Shown here one piece after another: positions 46,843 to 57,689 of a stretch of DNA of 64,000 bases. A program made the position numbers and the translations under genes. The notes beneath the pieces were generated by a model. That model was not told the origin of the DNA. It made no database searches and was given only the letters and a program-made list of their open reading frames with translations. The stretch spans positions 1 to 64,000 of the forward strand of contig RPFO01002116.1 in the NCBI GenBank assembly GCA_009746045.1, written 5' to 3'. This DNA is from Mesostigma viride. Taxonomy: Eukaryota > Streptophyta > Mesostigmatophyceae > Mesostigmatales > Mesostigmataceae. Numbering within the stretch: position 1 is the first letter of the stretch; every line of letters starts with the position of its first letter.

Positions 46843-48020
46843 TAACTGCAGCACTGATGACATAGCTGCTCCCGGCCCTGTTCGATCAGCAACCCCATTT
46901 ACAGACACAGAAAAATTCTCCATGTGTCATGCAGCATCCCTGGCGTGTATAATAGCTTGATCTCTCCCAGCAGACTCCCCGTGCCATGATACTCTTTCAG
47001 GACGTACAGGCCTGACATGGGGCACTGACGCCCCATCCATGTGCATCCTTCCTCTTCAGCACAATTAAACCTCAAAGCAACTTAGCTTCCTCGAGGCTGG
47101 GGGACGCCTGTCTGACGGTGAAGCACACTCAAACTGCAGCCACTCCTCCAATTCCTTGGAGAAGGCGAGCTTCCAAGCCTCAAATAATGTAGGCGAGCTC
47201 ATCTCGATCTTGGACTATAGCTGGTCATATGTCAAAGGAGAATGTGCAGCAAGGCTCCTGTGAGTTATGCCAATGCTCGGGGATCGGGGGGGGCAACACA
47301 GCTGGAATCACCAAAGTCAAACTGGCTGCTGGGGGCACCTCCCCTTCATCCCTGATTTTACACCCTTGACCGGCATTGCCCTGCACCTGACTGGAAATGT
47401 TGTCCTGAAATTTTCTAGGGGAAATGGGGAATCTTCCCCCAGCCATCTCTTTTCAGAGCTGAAGCTCTAATAGATACACCAGGATCGCACAGAAAATTCT
47501 GACCCAGTATCACTGGACCATCATAATCTTCCAGCACAAGGAAGGTCACATCCACACGTACCATGACTGCTGAGGGGCAGTAACCTTTCGGCCAACACCC
47601 TCAGATGCGTCCTAGACCACTAAAGTCAGACACCAAGGGACAACTTGGCGTCTCCACCAGCAGTTCCCCTGTATGCTGAGGTCCCATGACAGAAACCTGG
47701 GCATTCAGGTATCTACCTCCATGGCAGCTGCCCCGGGTCTATCCAACTGGACAAGCTTGGACACCCTATGCTCCTTCTTGGCTCTCTGCAAATTAAGCCT
47801 GTACAATATCTGATAGACGCACTCCCCTAGGCCTAGTGTCTGGCCGTTCCAGGGGTGCAGCCTCAGTGTCCGCCTGCTTGCCCAACCACCGTATGTGAAG
47901 GTACCCCAGGGGCCGGGCCAGGGTCACCCTGGGGGCTCGATACAGCTGTAGCATCATGGTCAGGAAGTTCAACATCAACACCGCCTTAATTGTACACCAG
48001 CGGGAATCTGGACGAGGCCT

Positions 48021-48175
48021 CAGTTGCAATAATGTGTTTGGGATGTCAACGCTTTTCGTCGAGAGGCAAGTGCTTTGCATGGTGCCACGCAGAGGAACAC
48101 GCAGGCGGCTAGCTACCTCGTCCGCCGTCACGTTGCTTTTATTTCGCATTAACTAATTATCATCGTGCATTATAT
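48021..48175. repeat. about 150-bp repeat, direct copy at 51505-51650
   Basis: Shares GTTGCAATAATGTGTTTGGG and continues nearly identical through GGAACACGCAGGCGGCTA to TTTCGCATTAACT, apart from a 4-bp TAGC insertion and a few substitutions. Confidence 0.9.
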
Positions 48176-48914
48176 TGGACTTGCATAGTCCGAGATTCCT
48201 CGGCGCAACTGAAGGGCGGACTCAGACAGGCTACATACCAGACATGATGCCCTTCGCCAGAAACATCACAATTAAAGAAAATGCATCACCTGGCGAGCAT
48301 GACGACAGTGCCAGCTTCTGCTCATAGTCCAGCGTCGCCTGGCTGATGTCTACCTTACCAAAGAGACAACCAGCGCAGGCCAGAAATCGGGAGAATCCGG
48401 ACCATGGTAGCTCGAGCCTGCCGTTATCTTTTCCGCGTTTTCGAGTCGTTCAGGATGATGAAGATGAATGGTGATGGAAATGTGTATCCTTGTGCATTGA
48501 AATTATGGCTGGCTTACATGTGGAGCGACTAGATGACCTAGACGGTGGGGCCGGAAACAGCATGCTTGATCAGGGCGTGTGTTTCTAGCCTAACTGGCCG
48601 GGAGTGTCTAGTGGTGAGCACCATTGCTGCGATCGCTCTCCCACCATTTACGAGGAAATACCCGCAAATGGAAAACCACTGAAAAGGTCTAGCTAGTCAG
48701 TCATCACGTTAGCCATGCCATGATTCCAAACGTCCAAGAACTGCACACGGTGCAAAGGCAAAAAGCCGGAGGACAGCACTTTCAAATGTGCGGCGGGAAC
48801 CAAAAGCCCGCGGATGCCAGAAAACATCGTGTTGCGGCAGCGACGCGACGATGTGGACAACGAATCCAGTGCCAAGCTCGGAACGGCCGCAAAGGAGATC
48901 TGGCATCACAGGGT

Positions 48915-50690
48915 TCAGATGTGCGGAGATACTATGCGATCCAGCCGGTCCACGACCTGTTTGTAGAGCTTGTGCCAAGGGGCAGCACCGAACAGATGTG
49001 GGTGACGTTGCAAAAAACATCGGACTTGACGGAGCATAATGGCTCGGTCATAGTCTTTGACCAATAAACGCTGCAAGAGTTCAACAAGAGTCGTGATGAA
49101 ATCAACACGATAAGAACAAAGACGGGAAAAACGATGTAACTGAGAAAGAACAACACCATATTTTGCTGTGTGGGAAAGGAGACTGTGAATATCGGGGTAA
49201 CGAATAAAAGGAATTTGCTGGTATTTAGGATCCTTGCGCTTATCATAGACAGCCGTACGCCAGCCCTTCTTGTTATGGGTAATGTTAAGATCGAGGTAAT
49301 TGCAATGAGTATCCTCCGACGTGAGCTTTAATGTGAGGGACGCTTGCGGGTAGATGCCAGGCAGACCAGCGGTGATATACAAATGGGTTGCGAAATCAGG
49401 GTTGTCGAAAGCGATGACATCATCAATGTATCGACATGTATGGATAAAACGCCTGATGAGAACATCATCGTTTGAGGCAATGAGATTCTCCATGAATGCA
49501 AGCTCATAAGTGTATAGATAGAGGTTTGCAAGGAGCCCGGCACAGTTAGTGCCCATAGGGATGCCGATAGCTTGTTGGTATACATTGCCCGCAAAACAGA
49601 TGAAGGTGTTATCAACAAGATAAGAGATCCAATGGACAAGGTCAGCCTTCGTGATAATATAATTATAACCATCCCGCACGATAGCACCTGCCGCGATCCC
49701 TGAGAGCCACGTTGCCGTGGGCTTGGTCTGAGAAACACGCACGTGCAGGTGGTTGCGCCCGTGAGGCCTACGTGCATACAGACGAGTAAGGAGGCTATCT
49801 AAACGAGCTTTCAAATCGTGCAAATCTAGTGTGGTATATAGAGTGGTGAAATCATAGGTGGCTATGGGCATAGGTATACGTTTCTCTGCTGCTGCTGTCT
49901 TAGAACGGCTAAGGGCGGCAAGGCGTAGGCGTACTTGGGCTGAGTCTATGACGATCCAACTACCAGCGCATTCATACCCGGCATTCGACAGCACCTCCAC
50001 CCATAATGCATTGGCTTCGGGGAGAAGAGCATTCAAAGCATGGCAGATGAGTTTCGAGAGAGGCATCAGTGGGGCTGAATGCGACGCAGCAATGGTGCGC
50101 AAAGCAACAGGAGTTTTGTGCAGCTTAAGAGTGAGATACAGATATGGGAACGTAGTGGTGGTGGCGCGTCGCTGCCGCTTAAGGAATGCCCGAGCAAAAA
50201 TGTTTTGGCTGTGCAGAAAAGCCCGATGAGCAGCAGTGATACTGGCGGTGGACTGTGCACGCTGAACATAGGTAGGGCTGGACGCCAACTCGTGTTGCAA
50301 AGTAGCAAGGTAGTGCTTCTTGCATATGAAAGCAAAGTTGTTGGCACTCTTGTCAACACACGTGATGATAAAGTCCTGCTTGAAGTGGTCAAGAAGTGCT
50401 TTATCTGTGGTGTTGAGCCAGGTGGTGCGGTGGACCTGCTGGAGACGGTAATCAAGCCTGGTGAGACGTGCATTGCATTCGTGAATGACGGCGCGAAACC
50501 ACGGTTCCATGGCAAGGGGAGCAAGCTGTAGGTCCGTGCTCATGGCATTGCAAAATTTGCGCAGTGATGTGGAGAGCAGTGCATTCACCTCTTTGGCACA
50601 CGTGCGCTGGACCCACGGCCGAAACTTGGTGCCTTTGGCAAAAAGGTCTACAAGCGTGTGGCTCGGCAGGATGCTGAGGTCAGCGGTCAT
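48915..50690 (-). CDS. reverse transcriptase, Penelope-like lineage
   Basis: The first ATG of the frame is at 50690 (591 residues); the frame is open about 96 bp further upstream, so a 5' part may be lost. Motifs, numbered from a point 23 residues before that ATG, are VDKSANNFAFICKKHY (135-150), LTLKLHKTP (209-217, the KxHK box), motif A TYDFTTLYTTL (301-311), motif B GIPMGTNCAGLLANLY (399-414), motif C RYIDDV (443-448) and YLDLNI (488-493). The C-terminus has VYDKR and YGVVLSQLHRFSRLC. These match the Penelope-like RTs common in animals and protists that carry GIPMGTNC and YLDLHL. No C-terminal GIY-YIG endonuclease follows; in the permuted Naiad/Chlamys-type elements it would be N-terminal, and I find none in the broken upstream frames. 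Full-length RT core, possibly intact. Confidence 0.75.
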   Translation of the reverse strand: MTADLSILPSHTLVDLFAKGTKFRPWVQRTCAKEVNALLSTSLRKFCNAMSTDLQLAPLAMEPWFRAVIHECNARLTRLDYRLQQVHRTTWLNTTDKALLDHFKQDFIITCVDKSANNFAFICKKHYLATLQHELASSPTYVQRAQSTASITAAHRAFLHSQNIFARAFLKRQRRATTTTFPYLYLTLKLHKTPVALRTIAASHSAPLMPLSKLICHALNALLPEANALWVEVLSNAGYECAGSWIVIDSAQVRLRLAALSRSKTAAAEKRIPMPIATYDFTTLYTTLDLHDLKARLDSLLTRLYARRPHGRNHLHVRVSQTKPTATWLSGIAAGAIVRDGYNYIITKADLVHWISYLVDNTFICFAGNVYQQAIGIPMGTNCAGLLANLYLYTYELAFMENLIASNDDVLIRRFIHTCRYIDDVIAFDNPDFATHLYITAGLPGIYPQASLTLKLTSEDTHCNYLDLNITHNKKGWRTAVYDKRKDPKYQQIPFIRYPDIHSLLSHTAKYGVVLSQLHRFSRLCSYRVDFITTLVELLQRLLVKDYDRAIMLRQVRCFLQRHPHLFGAAPWHKLYKQVVDRLDRIVSPHI

Positions 50691-50786
50691 GACGTGCTGT
50701 GAGGTGGGATCAAGGTACTTGAAATACCGTTGTTGTTGGCAGGGGCAGGGCCCTGCCAAGATGGTGGCCAGCTCGTACGGTTGATG

Positions 50787-51504
50787 TCAAACTTGAGGAT
50801 AGTGACTGCATCATGCGACGAGGCGCATGGGCCCTGTCTTCAGCAGGTTCTTCTCGAGACTGGCCATGAATTCTTCGATCCCAGCTACGGTCCGGCTCGT
50901 GGTGGTAGGCTATCTCGATCAGGTCGGATACTATACCTTGTAACCGGCCCTCGGTGCATGGCCAGCCGATTGCGCCTCAGCAATTCGATAGGCTTGGCGA
51001 CCATGCCTTGGACATCACTGTGCCATGCACTTGCGCAGGTTCAAAATGAACTGCTCCTTCACCTTTTCCGACGGCTTAGGAGCCGCTGGAATTGGAGCAG
51101 GAATCCTCTCGAGAGGTTATTGAGGATCCTCAATAACCTTCTGTTCTTTCATCCATAGGACTCTGGCTGCCCGGTCCAGGCTGGCGTTGCGCCGCCCATC
51201 CTCACAGACGTTGGCGATTCTCGGCGCCTGTGAGCCATTCGGCAGCTCCACAGCAAGGGTAGCTGCAGGTGCAGTTTCCTCTCGCAACGGCGCAGTGTCC
51301 ACCACTGCGGGGGTTGGATCCTGCTTGGGCAAACTCCGCATGAATATTCCTCTGAACCTCGCTTGTGGAGGGCTTGCGGAATGTGCCCTTGATCGGGCCC
51401 ATGGCTCCAAGATTCGGCAGCTTGGTTTTGTTCTTGATTTTGGACGACGGCGTTGCCAGGCCCGTCCGGAACATTTTGAAAATGTTCTTTCTTGAGTACA
51501 AGTT
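50787..51504. other. spacer upstream of the Penelope-like RT
   Basis: Overlapping minus-strand frames of 97-150 codons without a recognised domain. If the RT gene had an N-terminal extension it would be here, now frameshifted. Confidence 0.35.
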
Positions 51505-51655
51505 GCAATAATGTGTTTGGGATGTCAACGCTTTTCGTCGAGAGGCAAGTGCTTTGCATGGTGCCACGCAGAGGAACACGCAGGCGGCTACCTCGTCCGC
51601 CGCCACATTGCTTTTATTTCGCATTAACTTTTCATCGTGCATTGGACTCATAAGC

Positions 51656-53365
51656 ACATTCCTTTTATTCGCTACCGGCCCCGATATTCACAGTCAGATC
51701 CTTTCCCACACAGCAAAATATGGTGTTGTACTTACTCAGTTGCATCGTTTTTCCCGTCTTTGTTCTTATCGCGTCGATTTCATTACGACTGTTGTTGAAC
51801 TCTTGCATCGTTTGTTGGTCAAAGACTGTGACCGAGACATTATGCTCCGTCAAGTCCGGTGTTTTTTGCTACGTCACCCACATCTGTTCGGTGCTGCCCC
51901 TTGGCACAACTTTGCTCTACAAACAGGTCGTGGACCGGCTGGATCGCGTAGTATCTCCGCACATCTGAACCCTGTGATGCCAGATCTCAGTCCTTTGCGG
52001 CCGTTCCGAGCTTGGCAGTGGATTCACCACACCGTCGCGTCGTTGCAGCAACACGATGTTTTCTGGCATACGCGGGCTTTTGGTTCCCGCCGCACATTTG
52101 AACGTGCTGTCCTCCGGATTTTTGCCTCTGCACCATGTGCAGTTCTTGGACGTTTAAGTAAGTAAGTAAGTAAGTACTTGCGTGTCATGCGCAAAGGCAT
52201 GCCACGGAGTACTATGCTAATCTCATTAGAAAAATAATTACACAAAAGTTTAAACAAATATCGTCTGCATCATCCCCCAACCGTTAAGCACTAGATGGGG
52301 ATGTAATCCTCATCCGAGCTGTCCTCTACTGTAATGGCATGGACGAGGCGGTAGTGTAGCGGCTATCCTCAGGACCAATAACCTCCACCTGCGGACTTCT
52401 GACCCTGGCTAGCAACGGGCCGCGGGGCCCGTGGGGAGAAAACAGGAGCATACCCCTCGGGGAGGTGCTTATCGCAGATGGCAGCCCATTTCTCCTTGTC
52501 AATCATGCGGGCGCGGAGTACGGATAGTCCCAGAAGCCCTGCATCTTCAAGCAGTTGTGTCACATAGGTCCGGGTCGCGCCGCGCCGGTGCCCGGCGCGC
52601 GCAAGTTTGCCAGTGGGTTGCGATGGGACAAGGGGACCCTGCCATAGGAGGAGGTGTCTACCTGGTTGGCCCGTCTTAAGCCCCCCGGCAGGGCCCACAT
52701 CGGTATTCACCTGGTCTGTGCGGGCAAGATGGCCGGCAAAGAGGAGGCGGCGGTGTCGGATGGTATGGGTGACAAGAGGGAGCTCGCAGTAGAGCTCGGC
52801 CCGGGTGCGGCGTTCTTGGTAGCGGACGCCGAGGATATGACGGAGCATTCGAGTGACGGTGCCGTCAAGCTGCTGGCTCAGCGCCTGGTCCAGGGTCCAC
52901 GCCTCGCAGCCATAAAGGAGGATGCTGAGGACAAGGGCCTTGAACAGAATGGACGTTTGGAAACATGGCATGGCTAACGTAATGACTGACTAGCTAGACC
53001 TTTTCAGTGTTTTTCCATTTGCGGGTACTTCCGAGGTCTTCAATGGTGGGAGAGCGATCGCAGCAATGGTTGTCTCCTTGATGGTGCTCACCACTAGACA
53101 CTCCCGGCCAGTAAGGCTCATCGAAACACACGCCCTGATCAAGCAAGCTGTTTCCGGCCCCACCGTCTAGGTCATCTAGTCGCTCTACACGTAAGCCAGC
53201 CATGGATAATTTCAATGCACAAGGCTACACATTTCCAAAGTTCTCCATTCATATTCATCATCCTGAACGACTCGAAAACGCGGACAAGACAACGGCAGGC
53301 TCGAGCTACCATGGTCCTGATTCTCCCGATTTATGGCCTCCGCTGGTTGTCTCCTTGATAATGTG
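51656..53365 (+). mobile_element. inverted partial copy of the Penelope-like element, with LINE C insertion
   Basis: The plus strand repeats the RT C-terminus (YGVVLTQLHRFSRLCSY) and 3' region of the element at 48354-49214 in opposite orientation. The copy begins abruptly at about 51656 (5'-truncated) and resumes after a LINE insertion at 52156-52949. Substitutions and small indels show independent decay. Confidence 0.85.
52156..52949 (-). mobile_element. LINE C, 5'-truncated, TSD TGGACGTTT, (ACTT)n tail
   Basis: On the minus strand a frame ending at 52369 encodes an ORF2 C-terminus: VLSILLYGCEAWTL, then LLFAGHLARTDQV and KEKWAAICDKHLP. It is followed by about 200 bp of 3' UTR and a short ACTT repeat tail. 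TGGACGTTT flanks it at 52147-52155 and 52950-52958. The homologous site in the other arm (about 48735) is uninterrupted. This differs from LINE A in its tail and C-terminus. Confidence 0.92.
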
Positions 53366-53569
53366 ATTTAATTTTTCGAGTTTGTTTGCGTCAATAATGG
53401 TATCCAGCAACGAGCTGAAGACGTTGCCGACATGTTGGTGGCAAAATAATGCGCCTATCGAGCCTCCATCGCTACGATCAATATCACGTATACTGTTTCG
53501 TCACTGGTCACTCACCTAGGATGGATTCCATGTGATGGCCTTTTCATCCTTAGATTCTATTGGACTGGG
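53366..53569. other. spacer, nothing recognised
   Basis: Short unique sequence between the inverted-repeat arm and LINE A. Confidence 0.4.
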
Positions 53570-53800
53570 CCATGCAGGATCCAAGACAAGGTGGCAGACC
53601 TTTGTCCAGGCCCACACGCCCGCCCCTGTGGGCAAACCCCGTCCCCCCAGGAGGAAGGGGCGCTTTACTGAGTAGAACTTAGTTAGGATTATGGTAGCCT
53701 GCTATATTAGATTAGAGTTAGCTTAGCTAGTTTTCGCGGTTCCGCTCACCCCCACCCACCAGCAATGGAATACGTGCTACATGATTTCCGAACTGAGTCA
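53570..53800 (+). mobile_element. LINE A 3' end fragment, copy 2
   Basis: Encodes the conserved tail (RWQTFVQAHTPAPVG, then RRKGRFTE and stop near 53670). The 3' UTR is shared with 33516-33657 and 58670-58800 and ends in TACGTGCTACATGAT. It is followed directly by sequence matching the SINE-like element in inverse orientation (about 53815-53872). Confidence 0.85.
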
Positions 53801-53860
53801 TTGAATTGTAACATAACTCCGATGGAAGTATATGTAGCACATATCCCTGAGAAGGGGTAT

Positions 53861-54767
53861 ATGGCTTATAATACACTCCCCTCCCCCTTGACCGAATCCA
53901 CCTTCCTCCTCCACCTCCAAGAAACCATCTCACAGCACGTGACGCCCCTAGCTGCAGATGTGGCAGCTGTGGGCCGCACGCTGGCTGCTGAGCTCCCCAC
54001 CATCCCCACCGCCCCCGCCACCCTCCTCGCCTCCACCCCCCCCCTCCGCCTCCACCGACTCCATCACCGCCCAGCTCCGCGACATTGACCAACGTCTTAA
54101 GGATAATGCCATCGCTATCGAGGTCCTGCAGAACACCGCGGGCCTCACCGCCCAGGCGGTGAAGGACATTGCCGCCAAGCCAGCCTCTGCTGGCCTGGCC
54201 GGCGATGCTCCTCCCATCACGACCTGGGCGGACATGCTTAAGCAGCACACCACCTCCACCACCTCCGCCGTCGCAGCCCAGCTCCAGCGGCAGACGCTTG
54301 ACCTCCGCGAGGAGGCCGAGCTTGCCAAGCGCAGCCTTAACGTCATTGTCAAGAACCTCGACATGGAGGAAGGTGAGAATTCCGAGAAGCTTGCACGTGC
54401 GTTTGAGAGAGAAATTCTTAGTCGCATGGGCCTTACTGGTGAGATCGACCTGGTCGCCCACCGCCTTCCCCGCGCGCGGGGTAAGGCAGGGCCGCCCCCG
54501 CTCCTTCTCACCTTTAAGACCCCGGCGGACAAGATTTCTTTTCTCCGACGCCGCAAGCGGCTCGAGAAGACTCTCTTCACCCTTGACGACGACTTGACCA
54601 GGCTGGCGCAGCAACAACGGCGACGGGAGCTATGGCCGACCTACCTCCAGCTCCGGCAGACCAAGGCGGGGCAGCCGGTGTACTGGAAGGGGGCGGCCAT
54701 CTACGTCGGCCACAAGCCCTGGCAGGCGACCCCCGCGGCCCCAACGACTCCAGACGCCCCAGCTTAG
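53861..54767 (+). pseudogene. LINE B ORF1, best copy, one frameshift
   Basis: An N-terminal frame (53861 to about 54035) encodes a helical LTESTFLLHLQETISQHV region. Within a C-rich stretch at about 54030-54055 the reading moves to a second frame that runs to the stop at 54765-54767. The second part has a coiled-coil-like segment, DAPPITTWADMLKQ, AKRSLNVIVKNL (start of the RNA-recognition-like fold), LVAHRLP, PPLLLTFKTPADKISFLRRR and a C-terminal YWKGAAIYVGHKPW. This is the L1-type ORF1 RNA-binding chaperone. The proline run makes the frameshift a possible sequencing error. No ORF2 follows. Confidence 0.8.
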
Positions 54768-55009
54768 GGGAATACAGCAGTAGTAGTGTAGAATAGATAG
54801 ACCGTGGCCATGTACATGTACGCCTCCTAGAGGCACTATCCTAGCTAAGCCACACGCTTTATTTAATCATGTACATGTGTGCCTATGATGTGCCACACTC
54901 CAGATGATGCCTAGCTTTATTTAGTTATGTTGTGCCCATGCAGGGAGTAACTCTCTGCTGAGACGCCATGCCCTAGCCTTTTTGTATAGCTATGCTGATC
55001 TTCCCCCCC

Positions 55010-55215
55010 ATGACAGGCTCCCCCTTCGCTGGGCATAGCTTGAAGATCATGGGGATGCAAGTGCCCTGGTGCACCTAGAGCAAGGGTCCTTTACATCCCC
55101 ACCCTTGCAGGAAGTAGCTTAGGATGTATGATAGGCCATATGCCCCCTCTCAAGGGCTATGTGCTACATATACTCCCAACGGAGTTATGTTACAATTCAA
55201 TTCAATTCAATTCAA
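55010..55215 (+). mobile_element. SINE-like element with (CAATT)n tail
   Basis: Homologous to 21962-22165 (inverted there). It ends ...CTCCCAACGGAGTTATGTTA followed by four CAATT/ATTCA units, a microsatellite tail typical of LINE-mobilised elements. No internal RNA polymerase III boxes were verified. Confidence 0.65.
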
Positions 55216-56148
55216 TACACTCTGGGCTACTTCTTGCAAGGGTAGGGTTAAACTACACCTGCTCTGGGTGCTCAAAGTGCACCTGCACACCACTATTCTG
55301 ATTGCACACCACTATGGCTATCCTAGCACCTACCAAAAGGTGCTGACGGAGTCACATGTTATAATTTAATATTTTAATAGACAAGTACCTCCTCCTCCTT
55401 GAGATTGCTGTCCAGCCACTATCATCAGCCATGAGGAGGCTTACGGAGTTATCCACAATTTCACAGTGCCTAACACTGGTACCAAAACACTTGGCGGACA
55501 CCTTATCATTACTTTAAATAAGATACGCTCAATGTTTGTATTGCACATAGCTCTTGCCATCAGCACCATGGACAATGGCCCCTTGGCTCACACCAGTCTA
55601 GGGACATGCCACAGTGCGGCACACGGTGGCAGGTCTTGCATCATTCGTGACTACAGATGCCAACAACCAACCAGTGTCGGCTGTACGCCACACACTAGTC
55701 ACCAGGAAATCCCACACTTGCAATTGTTGTAGGGCACTGCCAGCCCTCACTTAGTGGACTCGGACCATATGCCGTCATCGCGTATCTACCAATAATCCAG
55801 AGAAGGCATTGCAACCACAGCACGTGCCCATCACAGCAACATCCGAAGAAAGCACGTGCCATCGGCTTGTGAGATGAGTGGCAAGCATCTGGTGGCTTTG
55901 CAGATACGTGACGCAGCCATGCAGGTCATACGCCCATGTTATGGATGCAAATGCTGCAAGGGCAAGGCATGGAGCAGCACAAGTACATCGCAGCCCACAT
56001 TTGGTAGTGCGTATGTCTATATATGTCAAGCAACCGGAATGGGATCCGGTGCCCTTCAGTTAATCCTGCTGATCGCAAAAATGGTATCCTGGGACAGTCA
56101 AGCCGCTAGCAGCTGGGGGACTTAGCAAAGCATCCCTTAAAAATAGTA
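55216..56148. other. intergenic, nothing recognised
   Basis: Contains one more short ACGGAGTCACATGTTATAATTTAA remnant at about 55348-55372. No gene seen; the NDUFA12 3' UTR should lie at the right end. Confidence 0.45.
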
Positions 56149-56601
56149 TTAGCCGGATGGATTCCACGTCTCAACCTTTGCCTTTCCCCACTGCCGTCGT
56201 TGCGGGTTGTAAGCGCTGCCTTTCGGAAGATGAATTTCTTCCAAGCGGCCGGTCGGATTCTCCCTGTGCTCCACCGCGTACTTCGGCAGACTATCCTCGC
56301 TCGGGATAGTGTCGTGAATAAAGTGCAACCAACCATGCCACCGGGGCGGCACGGTAGAGGCGTTGTAATGATAATTCTTGGAGTAAACGACCCACCGATT
56401 GCACAGGTAAACGCCATCCTTCTCGGCGCTCTCGTAGTACTGGTTTCCAAATTCATCAACACCTTTCAAAATTCCAGGTCTAGCGTGCGTGTTTGTAAGA
56501 TTCCCGTCCAACACGCCCCATACGCCATTCTTCCGAATAGCGGACATTATCCTTCCAGCAGTGGATGCAGCTGATGACAGGGACTTCTTGATGGAGGCCA
56601 T
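56149..56601 (-). CDS. NDUFA12: NADH:ubiquinone oxidoreductase subunit NDUFA12 (B17.2)
   Basis: 150 residues in a single exon. The B17.2 signature is plain: GVLDGNL, then KGVDEFGNQYYES (about 37-58), NRWVVYS (68-74) and the core STVPPRWHGWLHFIHDTIP (82-100). The C-terminal basic tail RRQWGKAKVETWNPSG is usual for the subunit. It is an accessory subunit of mitochondrial complex I, peripheral to the matrix arm near the quinone-binding end. The assembly-factor paralogue NDUFAF2 lacks the full WHGWLH-type core, so I prefer NDUFA12. The start is the ATG at 56601; an upstream extension has no ATG. Length matches the plant and animal proteins (about 145-160). Confidence 0.92.
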   Translation of the reverse strand: MASIKKSLSSAASTAGRIMSAIRKNGVWGVLDGNLTNTHARPGILKGVDEFGNQYYESAEKDGVYLCNRWVVYSKNYHYNASTVPPRWHGWLHFIHDTIPSEDSLPKYAVEHRENPTGRLEEIHLPKGSAYNPQRRQWGKAKVETWNPSG

Positions 56602-56947
56602 TGTTTTCGTTAATTTGTTCACGCGATTGACCCCACGTTGCTCCTATTTACATGGCACACGCAACGCAGCTATTATTGCAAGCTCGAGTGCCACTTGGGA
56701 GTCTTCGCACGGGGATGTTGGGCGTAACCCACCCTAGTCCTCGCAAGACGCTCCTGCGGGCGAAGGGTTGAGCCAGACGTGCGTCGTCCCCTGGTCTTCC
56801 CCGTAAAATATTACCGCATGATGCATGATGACTTGATGAGAGTCTGGGTACGTCGCGTAGATGGTCGAGGCATGCGACGCGACGCGCTCCTGGACCCCAT
56901 GCGTGCATGCGAATTCGGGGAAGCCCTTCGGGGCATGGCATCAGCCC

Positions 56948-57009
56948 GGTATTTCTTATTCCGGGGCCCAATGGCCGGCGCCGCGCCAGACTCGCCCGCC
57001 TTTGGGCTT
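56948..57009. repeat. 62-bp repeat, inverted identical copy at 11146-11207
   Basis: See 11146-11207. Directly after it, TTTGGGCGTCTTGGAA-TTGGC repeats about 2.5 times (57001-57065). Confidence 0.9.
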
Positions 57010-57065
57010 TGGGCGTCTTGGAATTTGGCTTTGGGCGTCTTGGAAGTTGGCTTTGGGCGTTTGCT

Positions 57066-57689
57066 CTTTTGGCAGATTTCTACACTACACTGGTACTACG
57101 TAAAAAAGCACAGACTGGTGCGGCGTAACATTTTTAAACTTGGTAAAATTACCGCCGCACAGCCAGCCAGAACTGGACAAGGTGATGGCCGCAAGTAGTC
57201 GTTGCTGGGCTATCGTATTTGTAGCATGGGGCGTTTCACCGAGTCTACGGTTAGCATGATGGGGAGGATTCCTAACCTTCATTATGTGGGTTAAGTAGGG
57301 GTGCTCATAGTGGCCGGTTTCCCTCGCTTCCTTGTAAACCAGGCTCTGTGTCAAGATCACAGACGACCGGGTAAGTAGTTGTTCCAGTCTGTTCTAGTTT
57401 GTATGACGCCTGCTATTAGGCGTTCTTGTTATTGTCGTTCATCATCGCCGTGACCGTCGTGGCCAGCAGCGTGCTTTTTTTACATACCCGGATGGTGTCG
57501 ACTTGTTTATTGATAGCGCATTGGTGAATATCGCTGCATGGAGGAATATCGGCTACAACCCGCGGGAAAGTGCTGGCTCCAATGTGCTTTTTGTATGCAG
57601 GATGACGGCACTGCCAAGCCGGAGACGAATATGACGCTCGTTATAATGCCAGTCATTCAGACCGACTGCGCGACTAGTTGTGGGATACA
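57066..57689. other. intergenic, nothing recognised
   Basis: No recognisable gene between the 62-bp repeat and the minisatellite. Confidence 0.4.

Larger units (their letters stand above)
44640..47950 (-). mobile_element. decayed Ty1/copia-type LTR retrotransposon internal region
   Basis: Minus-strand pieces in pol order: a retropepsin-like VILGQNFL (about 47500), start of reverse transcriptase EAWKLAFSKELEEW (about 47170), the catalytic region YASLHGDDLHLLASS (about 45950), FVDSSLDA (about 45450), and RNase H ECRAICEGIQSSLYIKEL (about 45300) with GEENPADALTK (about 45050). Stops and frameshifts separate all of them. Only about 300 bp lie between protease and RT motifs, so the integrase that should be there is missing or deleted. 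LTRs were not identified. Confidence 0.7.
48354..51650 (-). mobile_element. Penelope-like retroelement (RT copy plus 3' region)
   Basis: Contains the reverse transcriptase frame and about 560 bp of 3' sequence out to the outer repeat at 48354. The 3' portion and the RT C-terminus are repeated inverted at 51656-53365, an arrangement common for Penelope-like elements. The 5' limit is uncertain: 50790-51500 has only broken frames. Confidence 0.6.
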
